The position numbers and the translations under genes are program-made. From IMG/VR virus record IMGVR_UViG_3300044681_000510, positions 1 through 62,111 of that record: a stretch of DNA of 62,111 nucleotides; one strand, given 5' to 3'. The notes beneath the pieces were generated by a model. It saw nothing but the letters and a program-made list of their open reading frames with translations. It did no database searches and was not told where the DNA came from. Positions 53,001 to 61,877 of this stretch are shown one piece after another. Every line of letters begins with the position of its first letter. The first letter of the stretch is position 1. The DNA is from a virus.

Positions 53001-53680
53001 AATGGTTCGATTTTTTCTAAATCACTTTTAGAAACATACTCACCAGCCATATATTTGTCCAAAATTACTCTTTGATTTGTGTTTTCTTTAAAAGATTTTA
53101 GTAAATCACTTTGTACTCTTTCAGCATCTCTTGTTATTTCATATAAACCACTTCTTGCACCGTCTATAATTCTAAACCAAGCAGCTCCGGTGTTTTCAAA
53201 ATCAAAGTCTTCTGAAAATACATCAACTAGATTTCCATCACTATCCTTAAAACCAATAATTTCATTGGCTTTGGATTTGTATTCTTCCTGAAATGATTTA
53301 GATCTATCAAATGGAAGATTAAAATCTACTTCATTTGGTCTATCTACATAGTTTTTTGGTTCGGTTGTAATAGACTCGGAAAAGGTATTTTCCATTTTTG
53401 ATCTTAGGTCGTATTGAAGATCGCTGATTTTAGCTCCAGTTTTCATAACATTATACTGAAGAAGATCTCCATATAGATCTCCAGCAACCTTAAAAGCTTT
53501 AGAACCCAAAGCATACCAATCCATTCCGTAATCAATAGGGCCAATCCATTGTTCTGGAGTTGGCATTCCTACTTGTCCCTCTTTAATTACTGGAGCTTGT
53601 TGAATCTGCTCTTGTACTTGTGGTTGTTGTATTAGATTGGGCTGTTGTTCGATTAATAGTTGCTCAGGGGTTGGAGCCAT
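50018..53680 (-). CDS. internal virion protein with C-terminal lysozyme (GH24-like)
   Basis: 1220 residues. The N-terminal ~1070 residues are Q/N-rich helix and loop with no known motif, as in ejected proteins. The last ~145 residues form a phage-lysozyme domain: SEFEGLKTEAYWDDAGKVW, with catalytic Glu1080, then TIGKGT, AALISFSYNLG and GLERRRKAEADLW. It would open peptidoglycan for DNA entry. T7 gp16 carries a different, transglycosylase domain at its N-terminus. No separate endolysin gene is seen, so it may also help lysis. Overlaps the next gene by 17 bases. Confidence 0.85.
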   Translation of the reverse strand: MAPTPEQLLIEQQPNLIQQPQVQEQIQQAPVIKEGQVGMPTPEQWIGPIDYGMDWYALGSKAFKVAGDLYGDLLQYNVMKTGAKISDLQYDLRSKMENTFSESITTEPKNYVDRPNEVDFNLPFDRSKSFQEEYKSKANEIIGFKDSDGNLVDVFSEDFDFENTGAAWFRIIDGARSGLYEITRDAERVQSDLLKSFKENTNQRVILDKYMAGEYVSKSDLEKIEPFLHPTSKGTIPVNNIIETLGTENVNLNARTSTGSPVIIVDANKNAYINPQASEQEIANAVGLSGYQMIKENDYATEMSARGQNISSQTADKVRQFISSNNISQLQATELKSILKYMSPEKLNYMMTISTDFTPIQRARLFVAYANSGIYPGQEELNPETYHQKINNIKTSDANALSGLIRFISKDTSPEGQGFGPSLSVLSSFETTKNIYNVLVGAVDSKGNIIDQSLYDISQNQDTFKSFLQDNPELQPIIYSSLLEYETLTRNGIDPAVAKKTVAESLNSIVWKDSEGKPVVSRNSRMVLLGTKGLNEESPSSGWYGDIKNNITQISKLYPNVNKDEIEKFNQQTPQEAFFRNYSLNQNFPTEDLPSLIESVDTNFIPSQTQLLNPEDRVGLMNSLRTVHSDKGQNRGANITLGEAVRLSIATNPSVIRDFNGGRNPQNKKEALQAAAKAYRTIGSADNWGWKFKNSSRDDQLLNSQQGGVPFNLSSIPYLNEAGEEQDLMNNRFVVSPANKENIRFTASNGLPFTMIENNSLNQESMEEARKTFERKVLNDSPYAIEIQDGITPITAEGDEGLVSAAQLLVRTEDQKDLLIHGMLKDGLSAKEITLLSRELSQHEAYMGLKDSYYVDYVADVLSKNFPKKPKTFWVSALSEIADNELLAGYITKVDTTKETSFTNLDLLNNMTRAAIGYSLNSNFKESLMEGDVYPKPEVSYFWGEALKPVPIVVPTKKPQEESVMSQTLGGAGELLKATGQTIFPIDLIMDTKYESVWSQAAKALFRPGATAVDFDLSTGMMSAKEAKLYNQGLEEVNKQSQKIKEIEQNKTGMERLNERRSNMGSVSDKPYVNLISEFEGLKTEAYWDDAGKVWTIGKGTTRYPDGTPVKQGDKITEQQAQEYLVDYVNTRIIPTLQETVPTWNDLNNNQKAALISFSYNLGENFYNKKGFETITKALSNKENLKNVPQAFRLYVKAGGKKLKGLERRRKAEADLWSSN

Positions 53681-54719
53681 TAGTTTCTTCTCCTAATAAA
53701 TCTTTATATTGAGATAAAATCATATAAATACTTTTTACCATATCTTCGCTATTTGAGATTCTTCCAGATTCTAATTCACCACGAAGACCTTTTTTCATTA
53801 GTGTTGTGTATTCTGGTTTTGAGAACATAGAAAAAGCTTCTCCCCATTTGTCTGGAGTTAGTGTTCCAGATTCTAACATCATGGAAGCAACCCCTTCAGA
53901 AGCCTTGTTATCAAGTTCTATTTTTTCTCTTTGATTTGAGATGTTTCCTTTTACATACTGACGAATAAAATCAGGTGCTAGTTCATCAATCAATAGCTGT
54001 TCATCAGTATTTGGAGCACCATAAATATCATTTGGGAAAACTTGATTTCTATCTTCAAGATCAAAGGCTGGAATAAATCCACCATCTCTGCCTACAACAC
54101 CAAATCTTCCATTAAAAGCTTCAGATACATCCATAAGATTCATTTTTTCTAGTTTTAATAGATCGTTTATATGAGCTTCTTCTGAAACATCTGGATCTAA
54201 CGCTCTATCAGCTAGAGAGTTTAATCGTTTTGAAAGATCATCCTTATAGACTTGCTTTGCTTTGTTAAAGTTTGTGTCTGAATTCCTAACAGAATAGTTT
54301 TGAAGATCGTCTTTTACTTCATTTACCAACCAATTAGGCATTCTTGAAATCTTATCTCTGATAAAATGTTCTTTTTGTGTTGGTGTTTCAAGAGAGTTTA
54401 ATTCTAAAACAAATTTATTAACTAAATCCTTTTTAACCTTATCTGTTTTTTCTGGGTTTAGTTCAAGATATTTATTCCAATAAAATTCTTTAAAACTTTC
54501 CGTTGGCATTGGAAAATCTTTTGTTGCTTGTTCCCAAGTTTTAAAAAACTTTGTTTTATTGTTTGGGTACATAGCTTTAATTTCGGTTTCTATTTTTTTA
54601 AGTTTATCCTTAAGTTTTGTTTCTCTGATTTTAGAAACATCTTTATCATTTGTTTTACTACCGGAATAAACTGAACCTGTTGCTATTTGTTGAAGTTGGT
54701 TTAAGAGTTCTGGTTTCAT
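53664..54719 (-). CDS. internal virion protein (T7 gp15-position)
   Basis: 351 residues, soluble and helical, with many charged residues (KLKDKLKKIETEIKAMYPNNK). It lies between the gp14-like and lysozyme-bearing proteins, the order of T7 gp14-15-16. No sequence family recognised, so the call rests on position. Confidence 0.65.
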   Translation of the reverse strand: MKPELLNQLQQIATGSVYSGSKTNDKDVSKIRETKLKDKLKKIETEIKAMYPNNKTKFFKTWEQATKDFPMPTESFKEFYWNKYLELNPEKTDKVKKDLVNKFVLELNSLETPTQKEHFIRDKISRMPNWLVNEVKDDLQNYSVRNSDTNFNKAKQVYKDDLSKRLNSLADRALDPDVSEEAHINDLLKLEKMNLMDVSEAFNGRFGVVGRDGGFIPAFDLEDRNQVFPNDIYGAPNTDEQLLIDELAPDFIRQYVKGNISNQREKIELDNKASEGVASMMLESGTLTPDKWGEAFSMFSKPEYTTLMKKGLRGELESGRISNSEDMVKSIYMILSQYKDLLGEETNGSNP

Positions 54720-55360
54720 TCTTGTTTTCCATATATTAGTCCAGCAGAAATACCAGAAGAAAGACCGCTAAGGGCAGCAGATCCAATAATAGCACCCATT
54801 GGAGCACCACTAATAGTACTGGTATCACCGGGAAGGAATGTGTTAAATTCTTGATAATTGAAATCTCTTTGGGCTAATCTATTTTGATAAATAGTTTGAA
54901 TATCTCTCATTTTGTTTGTATTAGATATTCTTAGGTTTGCCATGTTCGCAGTTGCATTAAATAGGTTTTGTCTTAGCAGTGCTCTAGCTGTTCCTGATTG
55001 TGCTGAAATGTTTCTTCCAGAAATACTAGATAGCAATGCAGAATTAACTTGATTAGTTTGTTTACTGAACTGGCTTTTTGCGTTATCATACCCAAGTTTT
55101 TGATATACTTCAGCAATAGATCTTTCGTTTAATGCCGCTCTTTCAATGGCCATATTATTAACAGCTCTTGCAAGATTGGCCCGATCTATAGCTCTATTAC
55201 TAGCGTCTACTTGCCACTGTCTTTGAAAGTTTGCGTTTTCGGCAGCTAGTTGTTGTTGTTTTGCTTGTGCTTGTGCTTGGCTGGATGCTCCTAGGCCACC
55301 TAGTAAAGATGATGCCATAGACAATCCACCCATAATTCCACCAACAGTCAATGGGTCCAT
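54716..55360 (-). CDS. internal virion protein (T7 gp14-like)
   Basis: 214 residues. The N-terminal GG-rich hydrophobic segment (TVGGIMGGLSMASSLLGGLG), then a long Q/A/N-rich helix (AQAQAKQQQLAAENANFQRQW) and a G-rich hydrophobic C-terminus match T7-like gp14, which forms the outer-membrane part of the ejection channel. Confidence 0.78.
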   Translation of the reverse strand: MDPLTVGGIMGGLSMASSLLGGLGASSQAQAQAKQQQLAAENANFQRQWQVDASNRAIDRANLARAVNNMAIERAALNERSIAEVYQKLGYDNAKSQFSKQTNQVNSALLSSISGRNISAQSGTARALLRQNLFNATANMANLRISNTNKMRDIQTIYQNRLAQRDFNYQEFNTFLPGDTSTISGAPMGAIIGSAALSGLSSGISAGLIYGKQE

Positions 55361-57043
55361 TTATCTTAATCTCCTTTTAACAACTTTTGGGTATACTTTT
55401 TTATTATATTTATCAGATCCGTTTAATAAAATAGCTCCGCTTATTCTATTTCCAAGTAATCCCAAAGCTCTTTTATTAGACATCCACTCTTTAATTTGTT
55501 GTTTATATTCGTCTTGTTTGTTTTTTTCAATCTGAGAATCAGCATCAATAGATAATGCATCTTGCCAATAAGCAACTGAGCTAGCAAGAATATCTACTCT
55601 ATCGTCATGCTTAAGACTACCTCGTTTTTCAGTAATCCTAGTTATTTGTTTTTGATTCTCGGAGTCTTTAATTGCTTTTGTATTAAAGATTAATTTATGA
55701 ACAGCCATTATGGGTTCTAAAATTCTAATTATTCTAGCTTCTTTAGATCCACTTACTCTAAAATCTTCAATAGCAACCTGACCACAAATTTCTGATACGA
55801 CTGGTCTAAGTAGGTTGCAATACATAGCATCACCAAAGTTAGACTCAACTCTTATAAGATTAATATTATATTGATATGCTAACTTAGCTATTTTTCTTAA
55901 TAAGACTTCTTCATATCCTCCTTGCAAACCAAGCAGTTCATGTATGATGACATAGCCATTGACAAATGACGCAATGCAAATAGCCGTTTCGTCTGATCCA
56001 CGGCCACTAGGGTCAACAAACATGACAGTTTGCATATAGGGGATAAAATTCGGACTAATCCATTGTGGTTCATAAAGAAGATCTCCGCTAATTCCATAAG
56101 ATTCTATTTTTTTAACAGTACGCTTTTCCCAAGTTATTTTTTCTGGAAATAATTCAGGATTAACATCCATAACAATTAAATCTTCTAACTTAAGGGGATA
56201 CTTAGCTCTATCGCTAAGGGTAGGATCTAATTTATAGTGTAATGAGAATAACCTAGGTCCAATCTTAGCTTCTCTAGACTTAAGGATATCTAAAGGGAAT
56301 CTCTCTGGTTGTGTTGATTCTCCTACTTCTAGGTCCAACTTTAGGATATATTCAGAACAGTTATCTATTTCACCGGGAATGTCTGGATTAGGCATAACCG
56401 CAGGAAATTTAATAATAGGATATGAATTAGATAGTTTAATATAGATACTGTCTGTGGATTGGAAAGTACCTAGAATACGAATACACCCATCTGGAGTATT
56501 GTTTCTAATTTGTTCTAACTCCGCTAATTTATTTATAAGTTTATCTCTTGCTGAAGGAGTATCTGCATTTTCTTCAATCTCAACATCGTCTGCGATAATA
56601 TCATCTGCGTGGCTACCAGTTATCTGACCAGTAATACCCTTAGCGTAGCAAGATAAATCCTGTCCATATACAGTCCTACAACCAACATTAAAACCGAAGG
56701 CATTATCTTTATCAGACTCTTTTGGCTTTAGGTGTTCACAATATGGAACAACATCTAAAATCTTTCTTACCTGTGAGATGAACTTAATGGCGCGATCTTG
56801 GGTTGCAGATATAACCATAATAGTTCTATCTGGGTTTGTTAATAATCTCCAACTGGCAAAGCAAGCGTTGATTACAGACTTACCAGCACCACGACCAGCC
56901 TGTAGCTGGAAGTCCTTTGGTCCCTTTTGCATGACATCTGCCATAGCATACTGAATTGGGGTTGGTTCTCCCAAGCCAAGATACTTAAAACAGGCCCATA
57001 GGTGGTTTCTAAAATCATCAATCATTTCTTGTGGTGCGTGCAT
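55361..57043 (-). CDS. terL: terminase large subunit (T7 gp19-like)
   Basis: 560 residues. The ATPase domain has Walker A GRGAGKS (residues 50-56) and the acidic DDIIADDVEIEE. The nuclease domain has FVDPSGRGSDETAIC, RVESNFGDAMY and HDDRVDIL with the metal-binding Asp residues. It packages DNA through the portal and cuts concatemers. It follows TerS and is directly followed by the gp14-like protein. Confidence 0.95.
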   Translation of the reverse strand: MHAPQEMIDDFRNHLWACFKYLGLGEPTPIQYAMADVMQKGPKDFQLQAGRGAGKSVINACFASWRLLTNPDRTIMVISATQDRAIKFISQVRKILDVVPYCEHLKPKESDKDNAFGFNVGCRTVYGQDLSCYAKGITGQITGSHADDIIADDVEIEENADTPSARDKLINKLAELEQIRNNTPDGCIRILGTFQSTDSIYIKLSNSYPIIKFPAVMPNPDIPGEIDNCSEYILKLDLEVGESTQPERFPLDILKSREAKIGPRLFSLHYKLDPTLSDRAKYPLKLEDLIVMDVNPELFPEKITWEKRTVKKIESYGISGDLLYEPQWISPNFIPYMQTVMFVDPSGRGSDETAICIASFVNGYVIIHELLGLQGGYEEVLLRKIAKLAYQYNINLIRVESNFGDAMYCNLLRPVVSEICGQVAIEDFRVSGSKEARIIRILEPIMAVHKLIFNTKAIKDSENQKQITRITEKRGSLKHDDRVDILASSVAYWQDALSIDADSQIEKNKQDEYKQQIKEWMSNKRALGLLGNRISGAILLNGSDKYNKKVYPKVVKRRLR

Positions 57044-57096
57044 ACAACCTCCAAAAAGAGGAACTTTAACTTCTACTTATTATCGGACTAATAGGA

Positions 57097-57119
57097 TCTA
57101 CTAGGTGTTCCCTAGTAGA
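57097..57119. other. hairpin between TerS and TerL
   Basis: Exact 9-bp inverted repeat TCTACTAGG/CCTAGTAGA around TGTTC. There is no T-run on the minus strand, so it may regulate translation or processing rather than terminate. Confidence 0.6.
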
Positions 57120-57143
57120 CCCCCAAAGGTAGCGAAGTCCGCG

Positions 57144-57374
57144 TTATCCAGCGGACGCTTTGAATCGAAACGGAGCCTTGGATGCCATCTTAGCTTCTAG
57201 CTCGTCCAAGGTATCTTTGGAGATACCATCAAGCATCTCTCTATTGTCGTTTATAAGCCCTCTAATGACCGTATAAAGCCCCGGAGTACATCGGGTGGGG
57301 TCATCTAGGTCTAAGAGCAACTGACTCAATAAACGGTCATTAAGGCGTTTAATGAGATCCTTGTTATCGGACAT
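57144..57374 (-). CDS. terS: terminase small subunit (T7 gp18-like)
   Basis: 76 residues from the ATG ending at 57374, with AAGGG upstream; T7 gp18 is 89. MSDNKDLIKRLNDRLLSQLL then TPGLYTVIRGLINDNREML. Short, helical and just before TerL. Its stop codon sits in a GTCCGC/GCGGAC hairpin (57138-57157). Confidence 0.72.
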   Translation of the reverse strand: MSDNKDLIKRLNDRLLSQLLLDLDDPTRCTPGLYTVIRGLINDNREMLDGISKDTLDELEAKMASKAPFRFKASAG

Positions 57375-57375
57375 A

Positions 57376-57486
57376 TTAACCCTTAATCCAACCCTTGATG
57401 CGATCAACATTTATGACATGTCCAGCGACATATCCACCAAAAAACATAAAACAACCAAACCATACACTTCCTAAAAATGATTCCAT
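57376..57486 (-). CDS. tiny membrane protein, possible holin accessory
   Basis: 36 residues: MESFLGSVWFGCFMFFGGYV then AGHVINVDRIKGWIKG. One hydrophobic segment and a basic tail. The ribosome site is near-perfect (TAAGGAGG, 6 bases from the ATG). It lies next to TerS, where T7 has gp17.5 holin before gp18, so a holin role is plausible but unproven. Confidence 0.7.
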   Translation of the reverse strand: MESFLGSVWFGCFMFFGGYVAGHVINVDRIKGWIKG

Positions 57487-57497
57487 AAAAAACCTCC

Positions 57498-57827
57498 TTA
57501 TGTGATTTTTAAAAGACTAATAATAACCTCAACATCTAGACTATTAGATGTTATAAAAATTTCATCATCCTCATCTAAAATAATAGGACCATCTAAAACC
57601 TGTAATGATGATCCATATGGTAACTCAGCGTTTTTTATAATATGAAAATCATCACCTTCACTATCGTCGTACCAACATACAGAAACTATTGCTGAAGAAG
57701 ATGAACTAGTATTTGCTAAATTTATAGCGTTTATAATATTAATACTATTTACGGCGGCAGTAAAGATAGTAGTAGATACGGTTGTAGATGTTGCTCTTCC
57801 TCCAACTGATATGTATTGTTCAGCCAT
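57498..57827 (-). CDS. small beta-rich virion or appendage protein
   Basis: 109 residues, rich in T, S, I and N (SVGGRATSTTVSTTIFTAAVNS) and ending in beta-strands. The content resembles phage structural or decoration proteins. It overlaps the next gene by 8 bases. Function unknown. Confidence 0.6.
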   Translation of the reverse strand: MAEQYISVGGRATSTTVSTTIFTAAVNSINIINAINLANTSSSSSAIVSVCWYDDSEGDDFHIIKNAELPYGSSLQVLDGPIILDEDDEIFITSNSLDVEVIISLLKIT

Positions 57828-58056
57828 TGTTAAACTCCTCTGGTATGATTATATCGTAGGTATCTTCTATAATTGGTTTTTCTAAGTTAAAAAAAGAATA
57901 CGCTTCCTCTTCATAATCAAACCAATACCACCCATCAACTGGATATGTATGAATATCCTTTTCTTCTTTTAACAAAGTATAATCTTTGTTTTTTACAAAA
58001 TTTGGACCATACAATAATGTTTTTTCTTCTAATTTATAAAAACCTGATTTATTCAT
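57820..58056 (-). CDS. small Tyr/Trp-rich protein of the appendage cluster
   Basis: 78 residues, MNKSGFYKLEEKTLLYGP then DGWYWFDYEEEAYSFF. Such short aromatic proteins lie beside tail appendage genes in other phages. The role is unknown. Confidence 0.6.
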   Translation of the reverse strand: MNKSGFYKLEEKTLLYGPNFVKNKDYTLLKEEKDIHTYPVDGWYWFDYEEEAYSFFNLEKPIIEDTYDIIIPEEFNNG

Positions 58057-58062
58057 AATATA

Positions 58063-59736
58063 TTATCCTGTTACTGTCCATCCTTTTGCTGTTGCTATTG
58101 TTGGATTGTCTGAAGCTGTTCCCCAATTTCCCGTTACTGTTATTGTTTTAGATGTAACGGTTGGAAGATTTGTATAAACTTCATTTAATTCATCGGGACC
58201 AAGCCTACAACCGGATAAGCTAAACGATAAATTTGGACCTATACAAGAAAATTTTGATAAAGATTGACATGTTGCAAATGTATTTGTCATATTTGTTGCA
58301 GAACTAAAATCTAACGCTGGTAGTTCTGTTACATAACGACATAATTGAAACATACTTTGAAAATTAGTTCCTGAAGAAGTATCCAACAAAGGGAAAACAG
58401 AATTATTTCTTAAAGAAAAACAGTTATAAAACATTTCACTAAAGTTGGTTCCAGATGATGTATCTAGTGCTGGTATTTCTCTTAAAGCCTGACAATCTCT
58501 AAACATTCTATAAAAATTAGTACCAGAAGATGTATCTAGTAATGGAGCTTTCTCTAAACTGTAACACCCATAAAACATTTCTGTAAAGTTGGTTCCATTT
58601 GATGTATCTATAAGAGGGACTTCTTTTAAACTATAACAAAATGAAAACATATTAGAAAAATCCGCTGCTAAAGATGTATCACTAAGAGTTGGTATTTTTT
58701 TTAATCTAGTACAACCATAAAACATCGAATTAAAATGAGTAGAAGAGCTAGTATCAAAATAACTAGGTATTTCTTCTAAATTATTACAGTTTTGAAATAA
58801 CTGACTTAATCTTTTAATTCCTGCTGTACTAAAATAACCAACTTTTCTTAATGCTCTACAACTTGCAAACATAGCAATAAGACCGCTTGCGTTTGTTACT
58901 GAGGATGTATCAAATCCATCTACTTCTCTTAAATTATAACAATCAACAAAACAATAACCAAAATAAGTTGATGATTGTGTTTGCCACATATTTTTCGGTA
59001 ATCTTTTTAATCTATAACACCTATAATATACAGATCCAAAAGAAGTTACATTTTGTGTTGATGGAAAGTTTACAATATTTTCTAAAGAAAAACAATTACC
59101 AAAAGCAATTCCAAGTAAAGTTCCGGCACTAAGAACATCTATTTGTTCTAACATGGAACATTGCGTTGCATTCGATTCACTGGTAGAGCTGATAAAAAGA
59201 TACTGATATGATCCAGCCATTCTAACATCAAGCCATTGATTTCCATGATATGCGTTTAATCCAGCTTCATTGTGTTTTCTATCTAAATAAGCTCTTGTTA
59301 ATGTAGCTCCAGCAGTTTTTGGAGTTACAGTAATAACTAATGTTTTATAATTACGAAAAACATCGCTTGTTAGAGAAGAATAGGTAGAAGAATCGTATTT
59401 TTTATAAGCTACTGTAGCACTGTTATGATCTGAGGTTGTTCCATCACCCCAATCAACGGTATATTGACCAGTACTTGTGTAAAACATAAGAGCAACAAAA
59501 TTAGAGTCATTGTTATAAACAGCATAAACACCAGCAAATTTTTCTTCACTAGAAGATATACTAGGAAGATCCTCCCACTCTGCTGGCCTTACATAGGGAA
59601 CATCTGGGGGTTCTACACTAAGGGCGTTTAATTTATTTAAATAGTTTTTTTGAGGAGTCAAAACACCGTTTAAACTAGATAACATTCTATCCTTACCTAT
59701 ATAACCGTTATTTAATCTTTTACTTCCTTTTTTCAT
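58063..59736 (-). CDS. BspA-like leucine-rich repeat (DUF285) adhesin or tail spike
   Basis: 557 residues. A PKD-like segment (VDWGDGT) near residue 90 is followed by at least eight repeats of the pattern LDTSSGTNF--MF--C--L---P, with a period of 24 residues (72 bases). This is the BspA/DUF285 leucine-rich repeat of bacterial surface proteins. In a phage appendage cluster it is best read as a receptor-binding spike. The start ATG ends at 59736. An in-frame TTG three codons earlier is less likely. Confidence 0.85.
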   Translation of the reverse strand: MKKGSKRLNNGYIGKDRMLSSLNGVLTPQKNYLNKLNALSVEPPDVPYVRPAEWEDLPSISSSEEKFAGVYAVYNNDSNFVALMFYTSTGQYTVDWGDGTTSDHNSATVAYKKYDSSTYSSLTSDVFRNYKTLVITVTPKTAGATLTRAYLDRKHNEAGLNAYHGNQWLDVRMAGSYQYLFISSTSESNATQCSMLEQIDVLSAGTLLGIAFGNCFSLENIVNFPSTQNVTSFGSVYYRCYRLKRLPKNMWQTQSSTYFGYCFVDCYNLREVDGFDTSSVTNASGLIAMFASCRALRKVGYFSTAGIKRLSQLFQNCNNLEEIPSYFDTSSSTHFNSMFYGCTRLKKIPTLSDTSLAADFSNMFSFCYSLKEVPLIDTSNGTNFTEMFYGCYSLEKAPLLDTSSGTNFYRMFRDCQALREIPALDTSSGTNFSEMFYNCFSLRNNSVFPLLDTSSGTNFQSMFQLCRYVTELPALDFSSATNMTNTFATCQSLSKFSCIGPNLSFSLSGCRLGPDELNEVYTNLPTVTSKTITVTGNWGTASDNPTIATAKGWTVTG

Positions 59737-60515
59737 AAGAACCAATGCCTCGCTAAACTAGTTACTTGATTTCCATTAATTACCGTAATTCCGTTTGAAG
59801 CTCCCATATTTATGAGTGTAGCAGCACCAAAAGCATTAACTGTTGTTGCGGTGGTATTAAATAATGTTACTAATGTTGAGTTTGTGGTAAGGGTTCCATT
59901 TACAGTTAGATCTCCGTTTATTGTTAAACTGCCGGGTATAGATATTGAATTAGGAACATCGTTAGTTCTACCGGGACCAGTAACAATAATTTCTCCATTA
60001 TTAGTATTAACTCTACCAACTTTACCTATATTTTGAATTAATTCAGTAGCTCCAGTAGGTTTAACATTAGTAAGACCACCACCAACGGCTACATAAAGAG
60101 TTTGACCTACTATGTAACTATTGGTGTTCATTTGTTGAACTACTCCAATTAAAGTTACATATCCAAATTGATTAATACCAACTTGATCTGTGGTTAAACC
60201 CAAGGCTGGCATTTTAGCTGAATTTCCTGCATCTGCTGCTGATACTTCAATAACATTTGTAGCCCCTACAGTACCAGTAATATAAACAGGATGGCCTTTT
60301 GGAATTATTACACCACTTGTATTTTTACATTCTACTTGCAGTTCTCCGATAAAATCTCCTCTAAAATGAACGGCTGATACATCACCCGTAAATGTTCCAT
60401 CTACGGCTGTTATGTCGCCAGTTGTGGTAGTGTAATTACCTACATTATCTATAAGATCTACCGGAGGATCGTTAATAGAATAACCTTCTTTAGAATTAAA
60501 TTTATTAATAGCCAT
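59733..60515 (-). CDS. tail appendage protein
   Basis: 260 residues, G/T/N/V-rich beta pattern. Segments GELQVECKNTSGVIIPKGHPVYITG and GDLTVNGTLTTN are of a type seen in fibre or appendage proteins of marine T7-like phages. It shares strand-forming repeats with the next gene. Function inferred from composition and place. Confidence 0.68.
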   Translation of the reverse strand: MAINKFNSKEGYSINDPPVDLIDNVGNYTTTTGDITAVDGTFTGDVSAVHFRGDFIGELQVECKNTSGVIIPKGHPVYITGTVGATNVIEVSAADAGNSAKMPALGLTTDQVGINQFGYVTLIGVVQQMNTNSYIVGQTLYVAVGGGLTNVKPTGATELIQNIGKVGRVNTNNGEIIVTGPGRTNDVPNSISIPGSLTINGDLTVNGTLTTNSTLVTLFNTTATTVNAFGAATLINMGASNGITVINGNQVTSLARHWFL

Positions 60516-60525
60516 TAGTTATTCC

Positions 60526-61161
60526 TTATACTGGAGGAAGCCAAACATTATCTTGTGATATAAAACAGAATGCAATTGCTCTATGTAAAGTTGTTGTATT
60601 ATTAGCTGGAGTGATTACTAAATCAAATTTTGTAGTGTTATCAATAAAATTCCATGTACCTAAAGATGAACTTGAAGTACTAAGTCCAGCGTATTCGTTA
60701 TGTAAGACCGTTCCTGTATTGTGATTAAATAATAATAAAAACTTTGTAATTTTTCGATGAACAACAGATTGTGGAAAAATTGTGTTAATTGTATCACCAA
60801 CTTCGCTTTGAACAACAACTTCAGCACAACCATAAACTTGATTAGCTCCAGTAAATTTAGGAAATGAAAGTAAAACTTGGTTAGCAGTAGTACTTCCAGT
60901 CAATAGTTCTCCAGTAAGTACTGTAGAAATATTATTAAAAGATGGTAATATTAGATTAGCGTTTGTATTAAATACAAGATTTCCAGTACCAGTTTCATCA
61001 GTAATAACTTGTGCTAATTGAAGAGATGTTGTGTTAGCAAATTTATTTAAAGTATCTGTTCTTAAAGCAATGTGTGGTGGAACAGTACCAGTAAGAGAAC
61101 CTTTTTGAATCGTTCTATCGCTAGAGTGTTGTCCAAGATCTATAGGTCTTTTACCGGGCAT
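60526..61161 (-). CDS. beta-rich appendage protein
   Basis: 211 residues from the ATG with AAAGG upstream. Starts MPGKRPIDLGQHSSDRTIQKG and continues with beta-rich, T/N-rich stretches such as TGNLVFNTNANLILP. It begins inside the last codons of the lipoprotein gene. Likely a virion surface protein. Family not named. Confidence 0.62.
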   Translation of the reverse strand: MPGKRPIDLGQHSSDRTIQKGSLTGTVPPHIALRTDTLNKFANTTSLQLAQVITDETGTGNLVFNTNANLILPSFNNISTVLTGELLTGSTTANQVLLSFPKFTGANQVYGCAEVVVQSEVGDTINTIFPQSVVHRKITKFLLLFNHNTGTVLHNEYAGLSTSSSSLGTWNFIDNTTKFDLVITPANNTTTLHRAIAFCFISQDNVWLPPV

Positions 61162-61621
61162 TGTTATCAGCCTTTCTCCAAGCAGCATCAAACTCAGGAT
61201 CACTAAGACGCTTGGCTGCTATAAGTTCTCTAATGTTTTCTGGTTTATTGTCATCTAATACAGATTTAGCTAATGATGCTTCTTTGCGTTTGTTGCTTGG
61301 TATCCATCCAATAGCAATTCGTATTGCTTGACCAATACCAGTTTGCCATATAACTATTACAATAGCTACAAAAATAATCATAATAAACCCATATTGTAAA
61401 AGATCTGCCCACCAAGGAGTTGAATCTTTTACCCCACTAATTGCCGAAGCAATATCTTTAGTTTCGTTAAGAATTATTTCTGCGTGTTTATGGGCTACAG
61501 ATATCTCTTCTGTATTTAATATTTGAATTGCATTTTCTTGAACTATGTGGTTACTAGTAGATATCTGATTAACAGAAGAGCAGCCACACAGTAACAACAT
61601 AATTAAGAATAATTTATTCAT
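61151..61621 (-). CDS. lipoprotein with a second membrane segment (spanin candidate)
   Basis: 156 residues. The signal peptide MNKLFLIMLLLCGCSS carries a lipobox-like LCGC. A strongly hydrophobic helix (FIMIIFVAIVIVIWQTGIG) lies near residues 84-103. The lipidated N-terminus plus a membrane helix suggests a bridge between the two membranes, as in unimolecular spanins, whose usual order this matches. Adjoins the holin-like protein. Confidence 0.6.
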   Translation of the reverse strand: MNKLFLIMLLLCGCSSVNQISTSNHIVQENAIQILNTEEISVAHKHAEIILNETKDIASAISGVKDSTPWWADLLQYGFIMIIFVAIVIVIWQTGIGQAIRIAIGWIPSNKRKEASLAKSVLDDNKPENIRELIAAKRLSDPEFDAAWRKADNNAR

Positions 61622-61877
61622 ATTTAAATTTTTCCAATACCTCTATACGGTGTCTTAATTCTTTTAATTCTCCATAGATGGTAATGATATTTTTACCGTT
61701 TTCAATGTCGGTTTTTACAAGATCTTTTGTAATATCTTTTAAAACTATTAGTTCATCCATATTACGATCAATGATGGCATCTCGTTTACCTAGTTTTAAA
61801 ATTACAGTTACTACTCCTATAGTTAGAATAGCTAGTTGCATAAAAGCAACATAAACAGAGAGTTGATTTTCGTGCAT
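61614..61877 (-). CDS. holin-like small membrane protein
   Basis: 87 residues. One N-terminal hydrophobic segment (VYVAFMQLAILTIGVVTVIL) precedes a charged helix that continues to the end. The size and placement before the lipoprotein fit a type of single-span holin or a lysis accessory. AAGGA lies 7 bases before the ATG. Confidence 0.6.
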   Translation of the reverse strand: MHENQLSVYVAFMQLAILTIGVVTVILKLGKRDAIIDRNMDELIVLKDITKDLVKTDIENGKNIITIYGELKELRHRIEVLEKFKYE

